Assembly (NCBI RefSeq): GCF_002973595.1
Contig: NZ_PVEO01000006.1
Location: forward strand, 203,663 to 267,662
Direction: 5' to 3'
Length of the DNA: 64,000 nt
Source of the DNA: Jejuia pallidilutea
GTDB taxonomy: Bacteria > Bacteroidota > Bacteroidia > Flavobacteriales > Flavobacteriaceae
The notes beneath the pieces are model-generated. The model was not told where the DNA came from, ran no database searches, and saw nothing but the letters and a program-made list of their open reading frames with translations. Of this stretch, positions 28,641 through 37,611 are shown piece by piece (within the stretch, counting starts at the first letter, position 1; every line of letters begins with the position of its first letter). Both the position numbers and the translations under genes were made by a program.

Positions 28641-29027
28641 CTATTTCTCTAAAATAGCTTCAATATTTGGCTTGAAATAATTTGGACCTTTAAGCACTTT
28701 ACCGTCTTCACGATAAATGGGTTGCCCGTTAGCTCCTAGTTTACTCATATTACTACGTTGAATTTCATCAAATACCTCTTCAATTTTATGTTGCAGACCG
28801 TGTTCTATAATTGTACCACATAAAATGTAAAGCATATCACCCAGTGCATCGGCAACTTCTACCAAATCGTTATTGTTTGCAGCATCTAAGTATTCTTCAT
28901 TTTCTTCACGCATTAACTTATACCGCAACATATTTTTCGCCAATCCTAAATTGGCTTTTGGTGTTTCTCTGTGTCCTATTTTAAAAGCGGTATGAAATGC
29001 TTTAACAGCCTCAATTTTATTTTTCAT
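28641..29027 (-). CDS. MazG-like nucleoside triphosphate pyrophosphohydrolase
   Basis: 128-residue all-alpha NTP pyrophosphatase. The metal-binding pattern EENEEYLDA (ExxE) and EVADALGDMLYILCG (ExxD) are the MazG-fold signatures, and the tail PIYREDGKVLKGPNYFKPNI matches the 'Cof-like'/phosphoribosyl-ATP pyrophosphohydrolase-like subgroup. It probably hydrolyses non-canonical or excess nucleotides to monophosphates. It is a single gene converging on ilvE. Confidence 0.85.
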   Translation of the reverse strand: MKNKIEAVKAFHTAFKIGHRETPKANLGLAKNMLRYKLMREENEEYLDAANNNDLVEVADALGDMLYILCGTIIEHGLQHKIEEVFDEIQRSNMSKLGANGQPIYREDGKVLKGPNYFKPNIEAILEK

Positions 29028-29037
29028 AAATTACGTT

Positions 29038-29068
29038 TTTGTCGTTCCCGCAAAGGCGGTAATCTTTA
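29038..29068. repeat. Remnant of interspersed repeat (GTCGTTCCCGC...)
   Basis: GTCGTTCCCGCAAAGGCGG with TAATCTTT resembles the common bacterial intergenic repeat GTCATTCCCGC(G)AAGGCGGGAATC. Only one arm is well kept. It lies just upstream of the MazG-like gene. Confidence 0.45.
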
Positions 29069-29145
29069 TTTTATCAAAAAGAATCCCGTAACTATCTCAC
29101 AGAAATCTCATCATTATTAATTAAATTTGCATAAAAATAAGAATT

Positions 29146-29328
29146 ATGTTTAGCAAAGGTCAAATCATTTTCGGAATTATATTTTTTATAGTCTTTGCTA
29201 TTATCATTGGCTATACCTACAGAAAAGATTTAAAGCTTCATAAAAAATATTACAAAGGCAGTATTTGGATGCTTATAGCTTTTATTGGCTTCATATTGTT
29301 TATAAGCGCTATAAAATTTTTGTTATAA
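29146..29328 (+). CDS. Small membrane protein with two helices
   Basis: 60 residues. MFSKGQIIFGIIFFIVFAII starts the first membrane helix. A basic loop follows (YRKDLKLHKKYYKGS), then a second helix (MLIAFIGFILFISAIKFLL). The short, well-formed reading frame with a basic cytosolic loop looks real, and I recall similar flavobacterial small membrane proteins of unknown function. The 190 bases after it hold only AT-rich sequence until the operator at 29478. Confidence 0.65.
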   Translation: MFSKGQIIFGIIFFIVFAIIIGYTYRKDLKLHKKYYKGSIWMLIAFIGFILFISAIKFLL

Positions 29329-29477
29329 AGCATCTTTATAGCTGTTTTTTTTGCTTTTTATCTAGCATCTTACCTTCACAAACCATTTATTTCTAAATTA
29401 AACAAGAATAATTCAACTATGCCATGTGTCGTTGTTTCTCTTTAAATTGTGACTTTTGTGAAAACTGAATATATATA

Positions 29478-29524
29478 TACCCAGTATTGGGTATTTTTTA
29501 TTTTGGGCTTTTTGTGGAAGTTTG
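29478..29524 (+). promoter_or_regulatory. Palindromic operator and -7 box upstream of the two-component operon (site 1)
   Basis: TACCCAGTATTGGGTA (29478-29493, centre 29485.5) has the 7-2-7 layout of NarL-family sites (TACCCAG-TA-TTGGGTA). TTTG at 29521-29524 belongs to a -7 box GAAGTTTG starting at 29517, exactly 31.5 bases from the centre. The next gene starts at 29555. It suggests autoregulation of the operon. Confidence 0.65.
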
Positions 29525-29554
29525 CGATATATTAATCCTAAAAAACCTAGAATT

Positions 29555-30070
29555 ATGAAAATTAAAATAATTTACTTTTTAATAATTGGAATCCTATTAT
29601 CAGGATGTGTTTCTAAGAGTAAGTACGAACAGTCTCAGAACGCCTTAGATTCTTGTAATAAAGAATTATCAATTGTTTTAGAGAAACAAAAAGAAATAGA
29701 AAAAGAAATAGAATTATTAGATAACAGAGATTTGTGTGAATCAAATGAAGCAGTTTACAGAGGAGAATCTAAATATAAAAACCAACGAAAGTTTGCAAAA
29801 ATTACATTAAAAGTTCCAAAAGAATCTCAAAGCACTAGTCGCCAATCAATAGAAGGAAATGTTATTACATATATAACTTATATAAACGAATTTAATGCAA
29901 AATGGAAGAAATATAAAGATCAAATAGATTTTGATGAAGTTTACGACTCAATTACTATAATACACATTATAAATTATGATGTTAACCAAAGATGCCCTGA
30001 TTTACTTGGAGAAAAACATAAAACATCAGTGATTCAAGGCACACATCCATTTATACCAGATGAAGATTAG
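29555..30070 (+). CDS. Lipoprotein encoded with the two-component system
   Basis: 171 residues from ATG 29555; an in-frame ATG at 29522 overlaps the promoter box and is unlikely. Lipobox LSGC (Cys18) is followed by VSKSKYEQSQNALDSCNKEL and a coiled coil up to about residue 65, then a mixed alpha/beta domain (KITLKVPKESQST, YINEFNAKWKKYKDQIDFD). I recognise no family. Its place as first gene of an operon with a histidine kinase (six bases downstream) makes a periplasmic partner or signal-input role possible, but that is inference. Confidence 0.7.
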   Translation: MKIKIIYFLIIGILLSGCVSKSKYEQSQNALDSCNKELSIVLEKQKEIEKEIELLDNRDLCESNEAVYRGESKYKNQRKFAKITLKVPKESQSTSRQSIEGNVITYITYINEFNAKWKKYKDQIDFDEVYDSITIIHIINYDVNQRCPDLLGEKHKTSVIQGTHPFIPDED

Positions 30071-30076
30071 GAATAA

Positions 30077-31933
30077 ATGAATTTAAAATTATTCATTCTT
30101 TGTTTAGTTATAAATAGTTGTGGTTTTTTTTGTTTTTCTCAACAAAATGACTCGACATATCTTTATCTAAATAATACCTTTCCCATTGAATCAATAAAAC
30201 ACAGTTTAGATAAAGAAAATGATATTGAAAAGAAAAACTTACTAAGCTTAATTTATTATATAAAGCAAGGGAATAACGATTCAGCCTACTATTACATTAA
30301 TGCTATTGAAAATTATAAGAATATTAGCACATTTGAATTAGTTAGATTTGAGTTTCTTAAAGGAATTTATTATAAGATTGTTGATAATGATTCTTTAAAA
30401 TTTTACAACTTTCAATCGGCTTATGCCAAAAGTATGTCAATAAATGACACTATATCAATTTTGAGAAGCCTCGAACAACTATCTCAAACTTATGATTATA
30501 ATGAGAATAATAGCTACAATAAAGAGTTTTTAGACATATATCTAAAAAAATCTTATAATTTTAATCTAGAAGAACATAAAATAAAATCCGCTTTTTTGTA
30601 TGCTAATTATTATCTTTTTAGGGATAAAAATAATGAAGCGATAGCATTTTACAATAAATCTTTAAAACATGAATTTTCAATTGAGGATAGTACATTAATA
30701 CCAGCTATTTATAATAACATAGGCTCTTTATATTCTGAAAATTTAAACAAACCTGATTCAGCAATACATTATTTTAAAAAGCAACATGATTTTTTAAAAC
30801 GATATCAAAAATTTTCAAACCCAATATCCTTATTCTATAATGCATTAAATACAGGTAGTGCTTATAATAAATTAGGCGATTTGAATAAAGCTATTTTATT
30901 TTATGAAAAGGCCGATAGCATTGAACTAAATGAGAAGTACTTGTCCAATAAAAGTTACATTAAAGAAAATCTTGCAAATACTAATTTTGAGGCCAAAAAT
31001 TATAAAAGGGCTTATGAATACTTAAATCAATATCTAAATCTTTCTGATAGCCTAAACATAGAAGATCAACGTATTGCAATTGCGAATATCAAGGAGGAGT
31101 ATGATAATGAAAAACTAAGAGCCGATAACCTAGAAAGCGAAAACAAACGCAAACAAAATAGAAACCTATTAATAGGCGCTATTGTATTTATTTTATTTGG
31201 AGGCACAACAATGTTACTCATTCAAAAAAATACCCGCAAAAAACAAAAACTAGCAGAACAAGAAAAAGCGCTGGAAACCCAAAAGCTTGCTACTGTTTTA
31301 AAAGAGCAAGAATTAATAAGTATAGATGCGATGATTGAAGGGCAAGAAAAAGAACGCCAGCGTATAGCCAACGATTTGCACGACGATTTGGGAGGGCTAA
31401 TGGCATCGGTTAAACTACATTTTAATGTTTTAAAAGAAAAACAAACCCCCGAATTATTTAATAAAACCACTACCCTTATAGACGAAGCTTATAAAAAAAT
31501 ACGATCTGTTGCCCACTCAAAAAACTCGGGGGTAATAGCAAAACAAGGGCTACTGGTTGCTGTAAAAAATATGGCCAACAAAATTTCTGTGGCAAACAAA
31601 TTAACATTACAAGTAATTGACCACGGACTTGAAAATCGCTTAGAAAACAGTTTAGAACTAACCATTTTTAGAATAATCCAAGAGCTAATTACCAATGTTA
31701 TAAAACACGCCGAAGCCACCGAGGTTACTATTCATTTAACAAACCATGAAGACACCTTAAACATTATGGTTGAAGACGATGGCAAAGGCTTTAACCCAAA
31801 CCAAATTACTACCAAAAATAAGGGTATGGGTATAAGCAGTATAGATAAACGTGTAGAACATTTAGGAGGTACAATGACTATAGAGTCTGAACCCAAAAAA
31901 GGAACAACAGTAATAATAGACATACCAACATGA
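30077..31933 (+). CDS. TPR-containing sensor histidine kinase (HisKA_3/NarX type)
   Basis: 618 residues. A signal peptide (MNLKLFILCLVINSCGFFCF) leads to a periplasmic region of tetratricopeptide-like repeats (about 30-330; for example ALNTGSAYNKLGDLNKAILF and KNYKRAYEYLNQYLNL). One membrane helix follows at about 362-384. The cytosolic part has a coiled coil, the HisKA_3 box ERQRIANDLHDDLGGLMASV with phospho-acceptor His435, and an HATPase_c domain (ELITNVIKHAEA, DDGKGFNP, KGMGISSIDKRV). All kinase residues are present. It overlaps the response-regulator gene by four bases. Confidence 0.95.
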   Translation: MNLKLFILCLVINSCGFFCFSQQNDSTYLYLNNTFPIESIKHSLDKENDIEKKNLLSLIYYIKQGNNDSAYYYINAIENYKNISTFELVRFEFLKGIYYKIVDNDSLKFYNFQSAYAKSMSINDTISILRSLEQLSQTYDYNENNSYNKEFLDIYLKKSYNFNLEEHKIKSAFLYANYYLFRDKNNEAIAFYNKSLKHEFSIEDSTLIPAIYNNIGSLYSENLNKPDSAIHYFKKQHDFLKRYQKFSNPISLFYNALNTGSAYNKLGDLNKAILFYEKADSIELNEKYLSNKSYIKENLANTNFEAKNYKRAYEYLNQYLNLSDSLNIEDQRIAIANIKEEYDNEKLRADNLESENKRKQNRNLLIGAIVFILFGGTTMLLIQKNTRKKQKLAEQEKALETQKLATVLKEQELISIDAMIEGQEKERQRIANDLHDDLGGLMASVKLHFNVLKEKQTPELFNKTTTLIDEAYKKIRSVAHSKNSGVIAKQGLLVAVKNMANKISVANKLTLQVIDHGLENRLENSLELTIFRIIQELITNVIKHAEATEVTIHLTNHEDTLNIMVEDDGKGFNPNQITTKNKGMGISSIDKRVEHLGGTMTIESEPKKGTTVIIDIPT

Positions 31934-32553
31934 TACGATTAGCAATAGCAGAAGACCACCAATCGCTTATTGATGGTATAAAATTACTTTTAGAATACGA
32001 AGATGGTATTTCTATAGTAGGAACTGCCAATGATGGAGAAGCACTAATGGAAATTGTTGCAAAAAAACAACCAAATGTTGTATTAACAGATATACGAATG
32101 CCTAAAATGGATGGTATTGAAGCTGTTAAACAAATAAAGAAAAAATATCCATCTATAAAGGTTTTAGCCTTTACAATGTTCGATCAAACAGAGGCGATAC
32201 AACAAATGCTAGAGGCTGGCGCATCTGGCTATATATTAAAAAATTCTGCTTTAAGAGAAGTTTATGAGGCCATTGTAACTGTGTATAGAGGCGAAACATA
32301 CTTTGATGCCAATATTAATACCAATATTTTAAATTCTGAAATAAAAAACAAACCCAAAGGTATTTTAACCAAAAGGCAAATAGAAATTTTAGAACTCATT
32401 GCACAAGGAAAAACATCTAGGGAAATTGCAGACTTACTCTTTATTGGTATACATACTGTTGATACACATCGTAAAAATATGGCGCGCATTTTAGGTCTTC
32501 AAGGTAAAGGGGAACTATTACGCTATGCCCTAGAGAAAAAGTATAAGTTTTAA
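31930..32553 (+). CDS. NarL/LuxR-family response regulator
   Basis: 207 residues. The receiver domain (1-120) has the acidic pair AEDH, phospho-acceptor Asp54 in VLTDIRMPKMDG, and a conserved Lys in GYILKNSAL. The C-terminal GerE/LuxR HTH runs from LTKRQIEILELIAQGKTSRE through IHTVDTHRKNMARILGLQGK. Its start ATGA overlaps the kinase stop, so this is its cognate regulator. The palindromes found upstream of this operon and the following surface-protein genes have NarL-type symmetry, which makes it the best candidate to bind them. Confidence 0.95.
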   Translation: MIRLAIAEDHQSLIDGIKLLLEYEDGISIVGTANDGEALMEIVAKKQPNVVLTDIRMPKMDGIEAVKQIKKKYPSIKVLAFTMFDQTEAIQQMLEAGASGYILKNSALREVYEAIVTVYRGETYFDANINTNILNSEIKNKPKGILTKRQIEILELIAQGKTSREIADLLFIGIHTVDTHRKNMARILGLQGKGELLRYALEKKYKF

Positions 32554-32557
32554 AATT

Positions 32558-32604
32558 TACCTAGTAAAGGGTATAGACTTATAACTATACTATGGAGACC
32601 TTAG
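32558..32604 (+). promoter_or_regulatory. Weak operator-like site at the same spacing (site 6)
   Basis: TACCTAGTAAAGGGTA (32558-32573) agrees with site 1 at 13 of 16 positions. 31.5 bases past its centre is GACCTTAG (32597-32604), a poor -7 box. It lies 25 bases before the next gene. It may be a degenerate regulon site or chance. Confidence 0.35.
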
Positions 32605-32628
32605 ATTTTTAAACTAAAAACTCTAAAA

Positions 32629-33453
32629 ATGAAAAAAACTGTTTTTACAATACTAATTATAATACTTAGCAATTTAAATTGCTTTGCACAATTCAAAAAT
32701 TATCAAATTAGAAATGAAAAGGTGAATTGTGAAACATCACTATCTGATATTAGCATATTAAAAATAGACGAAGTAGCGTTAGATAGAGCACTATTTAAAT
32801 CAAATGAAGACAGTTTATCTATGTCTTCAGAATTAACAAGCTTCCTTATTGGTAAAGTGGCCAAAATACCAGAGTATATTACCCAATACTTGCAAAAACG
32901 GAAATTAAAGTTCACTGCAAATTATGAGGCAAAAAATACATTAACCTTTACAAGTTCTAAAAAATGCCTACCCAAATTAACTTTTGAGCGTTACTTCTTC
33001 AAAAGAAACAAAGAAAAAGAAAGGGCACTTAGTCTTGTGTTACAACCCGAATTAGTTCAGGAAGATAAGTACCTTGCTTTTAAAGTGCATAGCCTAAGTT
33101 ATAATTTTTCTAAAGCCAAATTAAAAAAGAAGGCTTCAAGAATTAATCTCTTAGTAGAACTAACATTGGTATATGCCAAAAATACTAAAGAGCCCAATAT
33201 ATTAGAAAAAACCGAGTCAAAATCTGCTGCTATAATAATACCCGCAAGCCTTAGAGATGAAAGTCAAGATATAAGTATTATTAATACTAAATTTTCAGAT
33301 GTTTTTATTGCAGAAAATATTTTGGAAATAAGCTTAAAAATTACAGAAATAAACCCCTATAAATTAAAGTTGGAAGACCTAGAAAGTTTCCTTACAACAA
33401 ACAAGGAAGATTTATCAGGTTTATTTGGGGAACTTTCTAAACTTCTGAAATAA
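32629..33453 (+). CDS. Secreted protein, function unknown
   Basis: 274 residues with a clear signal peptide (MKKTVFTILIIILSNLNCFA). The mature part is basic and mixed alpha/beta, with no T9SS tail and no motif I recognise. Segments such as FERYFFKRNKEKERALSLVL and LEISLKITEINPYKLKLEDL suggest a compact periplasmic domain. It lies 75 bases past the response-regulator gene, behind a weak copy of the regulon operator, so it may be an outlying member of the regulon or read through from the operon. Confidence 0.65.
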   Translation: MKKTVFTILIIILSNLNCFAQFKNYQIRNEKVNCETSLSDISILKIDEVALDRALFKSNEDSLSMSSELTSFLIGKVAKIPEYITQYLQKRKLKFTANYEAKNTLTFTSSKKCLPKLTFERYFFKRNKEKERALSLVLQPELVQEDKYLAFKVHSLSYNFSKAKLKKKASRINLLVELTLVYAKNTKEPNILEKTESKSAAIIIPASLRDESQDISIINTKFSDVFIAENILEISLKITEINPYKLKLEDLESFLTTNKEDLSGLFGELSKLLK

Positions 33454-33503
33454 ATTACTTTATAAGCTTTTCATCGACCAATTTTTCGACCAACAACCTC
33501 AAA

Positions 33504-33565
33504 ATCCCCAATACTGGGGATTTTTTTATAAACCGTATTTACCTAGGTTTGGTGTAGCTATTAAC
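33504..33565 (+). promoter_or_regulatory. Palindromic operator, -7 box and start region (site 2)
   Basis: ATCCCCAATACTGGGGAT (33504-33521, centre 33512.5; one mismatched pair) is followed 31.5 bases from its centre by -7 box TAGGTTTG (33544-33551). Then comes GCTATTAAC (33557-33565), shared with sites 3 and 4 near the expected start of transcription. Confidence 0.8.
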
Positions 33566-33755
33566 AATAACTCTTAATCTGATGCAAAACTCTACGTAAA
33601 TACACCCACTCTCTATTCACTCGTTACACCAAAAATTGGTGCAACCCAGTACAGCGCTCCCCATTTTTATAGTTAGAAAAACATATATGTATTTCTAATA
33701 CAAACTTTCTATGCTTGTTATAAACCAATAATTAATCTATTAAACACTTAAAATC
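33566..33755 (+). other. Long leader before the beta-helix-like gene
   Basis: If transcription begins near 33560, this gene has a leader of about 195 bases, while sites 3 to 5 give leaders of about 12-30. It contains the hairpin CACCAA-AAA-TTGGTG (33627-33641) and, just after it, a half-site ACCCAGTAC (33644-33652). No small reading frame stands out. This leader is most of the 302-base gap between 33453 and 33756. Confidence 0.45.
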
Positions 33756-34805
33756 ATGAAAACAAGTATTCTTTTAAAACAACTATTATTCTGCTTTTTA
33801 TTTAGTGCAAGTACCTTACTGTATGCACAAACCACACATATAGTAAACAACAATGTTGGTACAGATGCAGACTTTACCGACTTACAAGCGGCTATAGATG
33901 CTGCTGCAAATGGCGATATTATACATGTGCAACAATCATCAACAAGTTATGGCAACATTACTTTAAACAAAGAATTAACCATTATTGGGCGCTCGCACAG
34001 TGATGCGTCTTATTCTTCTGAAGTAGGCACTATAAATTTGGCCGAAGGTTGCTCTAATAGTACCATAAAAGGTTTACAAACGGGTACTATTACAGAACCA
34101 TTTGTTTCTGGTGCTACACATGCTATTGAAAATTTAGTATTACAGGATAATAGGGTAAGCCAAATATCTAATTTAGGATTATATGGCACCTTCAATAACA
34201 TGCTTATTCAAGGAAATGTTATTGATAGTGGCCTGAATATAGCTGCTAAAACATCAAATGTTTTAATCACTAATAATTTAATAAATGGGAGTAGTGTTTC
34301 ACTTAGCATGGTAGATACCTTACTATTTACTAATAATGTGCTAAGTTATTTTTTCGGTGTTAGTATTACTAATGATACCTCAGACTTATTGAATGTAAGC
34401 AATTGTATTTTTATTTTAGAGAACGGATCATTTGATGCAACTGTAAATTTATCATCAGGTTCAGGTAGCATACAAGCCACTAACTGCATTACTTATAATT
34501 ACAATAGTACAAGAAACTACACATTTGCAACAGGGAGCAATATTACCTTAACCAATAACCAAGAAAATATAGACCCTTTATTTGTGGATAGAGCTACTTT
34601 AGGTGATGGCTCGTTTAGTCCAGAATTGTATAACCTGAACCTACAAGGAAGCTCTACTGTGGTAGACGATGGGCTTTATCAAAATTACAACTTTAAACCA
34701 TTAGGTACGCCAACGGGTTTACCAAGTATAAAAATAGATACCTACAGTCCTACAGTGCCTAAAAATAGCGATCTTACTGTAACTATATCTGCAAAAACTA
34801 ACTAA
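33756..34805 (+). CDS. Secreted right-handed beta-helix-like protein
   Basis: 349 residues. After the signal peptide (ending TLLYAQTTHIV) comes VNNNVGTDADFTDLQAAIDA and ANGDIIHVQQSSTSYGNITL, the opening of pectate-lyase-like parallel beta-helices. Repeated short rungs rich in Asn, Ser and Thr follow (NNLINGSSVSLSMVDTLLFT, NNVLSYFFGVSI). There is no T9SS tail, and no catalytic residues of a polysaccharide lyase can be picked out. The last residues (KNSDLTVTISAKTN) look like the start of a beta sandwich. Its stop overlaps the first possible start of the next gene by one base, so the two form one operon. Confidence 0.7.
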   Translation: MKTSILLKQLLFCFLFSASTLLYAQTTHIVNNNVGTDADFTDLQAAIDAAANGDIIHVQQSSTSYGNITLNKELTIIGRSHSDASYSSEVGTINLAEGCSNSTIKGLQTGTITEPFVSGATHAIENLVLQDNRVSQISNLGLYGTFNNMLIQGNVIDSGLNIAAKTSNVLITNNLINGSSVSLSMVDTLLFTNNVLSYFFGVSITNDTSDLLNVSNCIFILENGSFDATVNLSSGSGSIQATNCITYNYNSTRNYTFATGSNITLTNNQENIDPLFVDRATLGDGSFSPELYNLNLQGSSTVVDDGLYQNYNFKPLGTPTGLPSIKIDTYSPTVPKNSDLTVTISAKTN

Positions 34806-34816
34806 TGCGCACCATT

Positions 34817-37492
34817 ATGAAAACACGTATAACCACATGGTTGTGCTGTTTGTGTTGTGCTTTTAGTTTTAGTCAGTCTATAACAGAATTAGAATATTTT
34901 TATAATTCTGATCCCGGATTTGGCAATGGTACTAGCGTAACACCAAACGCTAATTCAGGCAACCTAACACAAAGCATTACCATAACAGCACCAACAGATG
35001 CTGCAGGGTTTAATACCCTTTATGTAAGAGCTAAAGATGATGCGAATACTTGGAGTCTTTATTCAAATGCTATTTTTTACATCTTAGATAACGAAATAAG
35101 CACAATAGCAACAGAAATAACCGCTGCAGAGTATTTTATAAATACCGACCCTGGTTTTGGCAATGGCAATACCATTATTGTAAATGCAAATACAGGAACT
35201 TTAACAGAAAATTTGGCAATACCAATTGGTTCAAATCTTAATGGTTTTAACTCTTTATACATAAGAACGCAGGACAATCTAGGGCATTGGAGTTTATATG
35301 ATACTGTAAAATTCTATGTAATAGATGAATTAGGAACTGGTGCTTCAAACATTGCAGCCATGGAATATTTTATTGATACCGACCCTGGTTTTGGAAATGC
35401 GAATAGTATAGCTGTAAACTCTAATACAGGAAGCGTTAATCAAAATATTAGTATTCCATTAGGTACCTTAGATGTTGGATTTCACGAATTATATATAAGA
35501 ACACAAGATGATTTGGGTGAATGGAGTTTGTATGATAAACGCACATTTTTTGTTACACCAGAACAAGCTGTATCTCCAATAGTTTCAGCAGAATATTTTT
35601 ATGATACCGATCCTGGTTTTGGCAATGGTACAACAGTCGCCTTAACGCCTACCGGTAATACAGACGAATTTACAATAGATCTAAGCACCACAGAGATAAG
35701 TTGCGATTTTCACGACTTTTACATAAGACTTATAAACGAAGACGGTTCATGGTCTTTATATGATTATGGCTTACAGATTGAAGTATTTGATAATGCAGAC
35801 CCCACAATTGTAGTGTTAGAAGATATAACTGTAGCACTGGATGTTTCGGGCAATGGAAGCATTACCATAGCAGATGTGGATAATGGAACGTTTGATGATT
35901 GTGAGTTGGTATCAGTAGTTTTAAATCAAACACAATTTAATTACACTTGTGCTAATTTAGGAGCCAATACGGTAACTATTACAGCAACCGATGCCGAGGA
36001 TAAAGTAAGTACAGAAGATGTAACTATTACAGTAGTAGATAACATAAATCCTGTGGCCATAACACAAAACATCACGGTTCAACTAGATGAAAATGGCGAT
36101 GCTACTATTACACCAGCACAGATAAATAATGGATCTACCGATAATTGTGGTGTAACAGGTTTTAGTTTAGATACTACAAATTTTAATTGTTCTAATTTGG
36201 GTACTAATACCGTAAACCTTACTGTTACAGATTCTAGTGGAAATTCTAATACAGCAAGCGCAACCGTAACCGTTGTTGATGAAGCAAACCCAACGGTTGT
36301 AACACAAGCAATCACTGTGAATTTAAATGCTAACGGAGAAGCTATTATTTCTGCTGATGCTATAGACAATGGTTCTACAGATAATTGCACCATAGTAAGT
36401 AGAATTTTGGATATATCTGCCTTTACTTGCGACGATTTGGGTGAAAATACAGTTACGCTTACAGTAACAGACCAAAATGGAAATTCTGAAACAGGTACAG
36501 CTATTGTAACGGTTCAGGACACTATAAACCCAACCGTAGTAACACAAAACATAACAGTGCAGCTTGATGCTTCAGGTAGTGCTACAATTATGGCATCTCA
36601 AATAGAGAACGGGTCTACAGACAACTGTGGTATTGTAAATAGTAGTTTAGACATCTCTACTTTTAGCTGTGATGATTTAGGCGCAAATACGGTAACGCTA
36701 TCGGTAACAGACCAAAGCGGGAATACGGGAACAGATACAGCTTCAGTAACTATATTGGACGATATAAACCCAGTTGCCCAAGCTAGGGATATAACTGTAG
36801 AATTAGATCTTACAGGAAATGCAACGATTACTGCTAATGATGTAGATAATAACTCTACTGATAATTGTAACATAGCTTCAATGGATATCGATATTGATAG
36901 TTTTACCTGTGCCGATATTGGGGCAAATACAGTAGTACTTACTGTTGAAGATGCAAGTGGTAATTTAAATACAGCTTCGGCCGTAGTTACAGTTGAGGAT
37001 AATTTAAATCCTGTAGCCGTGGGGCAAGATTTAACATTGGACTTATCAGGGAATCCTTCAATAAGTATAACGGCATCTCAAATAGATAATGGCTCGTTAG
37101 ATAATTGTTCAAGCCCTACATTAAGCATTAATGTTGATACATTTACAGCGGTGGGAACATATCCCGTAGTTTTAACAGCTACAGATGCAGTTGGTAATGA
37201 AAACACAACTACGGTTACCGTAACTGTAACAGACTCAACTTTAGGTATTAGTGACAATGATTTTTCAGCGTCTGCTATCAAACTTTATCCTGTTCCTGTT
37301 ACAAATTACTTAAATATCTTATCGCCATTAGCTATTGATGTTTTAACCGTTTATGATGTTACTGGAAAAGTAATAATGGAATTTAAACAACCACACAATA
37401 AAATTAATTTACAAAGTTTAACCAGTGGCGTTTATTTTTTAAGGTTTGAAGCTAAAAACAGTAAAGCCATAAAACGAATTATAAAAAAATAA
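34817..37492 (+). CDS. T9SS-secreted repeat adhesin with HYR-like domains
   Basis: About 891 residues from ATG 34817; ATG 34805 overlaps the upstream stop and would add four residues. After the signal peptide come four repeats of about 85 residues, each starting with a variant of EYFYDTDPGFGNG. Next are six HYR/Ig-like repeats of about 80 residues (NITVQLDENGDATITPAQI, then NGSTDNCGV and GANTVTLTVTDQSGN). The C-terminus is a type A T9SS sorting domain (KLYPVPVTNYLNI to GVYFLRFEAKN...IIKK). It should be exported by the Por system and tethered at the surface, probably for adhesion. It belongs to the operator-linked cluster. Confidence 0.88.
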   Translation: MKTRITTWLCCLCCAFSFSQSITELEYFYNSDPGFGNGTSVTPNANSGNLTQSITITAPTDAAGFNTLYVRAKDDANTWSLYSNAIFYILDNEISTIATEITAAEYFINTDPGFGNGNTIIVNANTGTLTENLAIPIGSNLNGFNSLYIRTQDNLGHWSLYDTVKFYVIDELGTGASNIAAMEYFIDTDPGFGNANSIAVNSNTGSVNQNISIPLGTLDVGFHELYIRTQDDLGEWSLYDKRTFFVTPEQAVSPIVSAEYFYDTDPGFGNGTTVALTPTGNTDEFTIDLSTTEISCDFHDFYIRLINEDGSWSLYDYGLQIEVFDNADPTIVVLEDITVALDVSGNGSITIADVDNGTFDDCELVSVVLNQTQFNYTCANLGANTVTITATDAEDKVSTEDVTITVVDNINPVAITQNITVQLDENGDATITPAQINNGSTDNCGVTGFSLDTTNFNCSNLGTNTVNLTVTDSSGNSNTASATVTVVDEANPTVVTQAITVNLNANGEAIISADAIDNGSTDNCTIVSRILDISAFTCDDLGENTVTLTVTDQNGNSETGTAIVTVQDTINPTVVTQNITVQLDASGSATIMASQIENGSTDNCGIVNSSLDISTFSCDDLGANTVTLSVTDQSGNTGTDTASVTILDDINPVAQARDITVELDLTGNATITANDVDNNSTDNCNIASMDIDIDSFTCADIGANTVVLTVEDASGNLNTASAVVTVEDNLNPVAVGQDLTLDLSGNPSISITASQIDNGSLDNCSSPTLSINVDTFTAVGTYPVVLTATDAVGNENTTTVTVTVTDSTLGISDNDFSASAIKLYPVPVTNYLNILSPLAIDVLTVYDVTGKVIMEFKQPHNKINLQSLTSGVYFLRFEAKNSKAIKRIIKK

Positions 37493-37526
37493 GTTATCCG
37501 TATTGCTCTTTAAAGCAAAAGGTTTT

Positions 37527-37596
37527 AAAAAAATCCCCAGTACTGGGGATTTTTTTCTTAAAACGTATGCTATAGTTTTGAGCTGCTATTATTAAC
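37527..37596 (+). promoter_or_regulatory. Palindromic operator, -7 box and start region (site 3)
   Basis: A perfect 30-bp palindrome (37527-37556, core ATCCCCAGTACTGGGGAT, centre 37541.5) lies exactly 31.5 bases before -7 box TAGTTTTG (37573-37580). GCTATTATTAAC follows at 37585. The gene starts at 37612. Because a T run follows the palindrome, it could also end transcription of the gene stopping at 37492. Confidence 0.82.
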
Positions 37597-37611
37597 CAAT
37601 TCAATTACAAA

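Noticed and set aside
33644..33652. Half-operator ACCCAGTAC within the long leader
   Set aside because: No second arm and no matching -7 box; kept only as a note on the leader.
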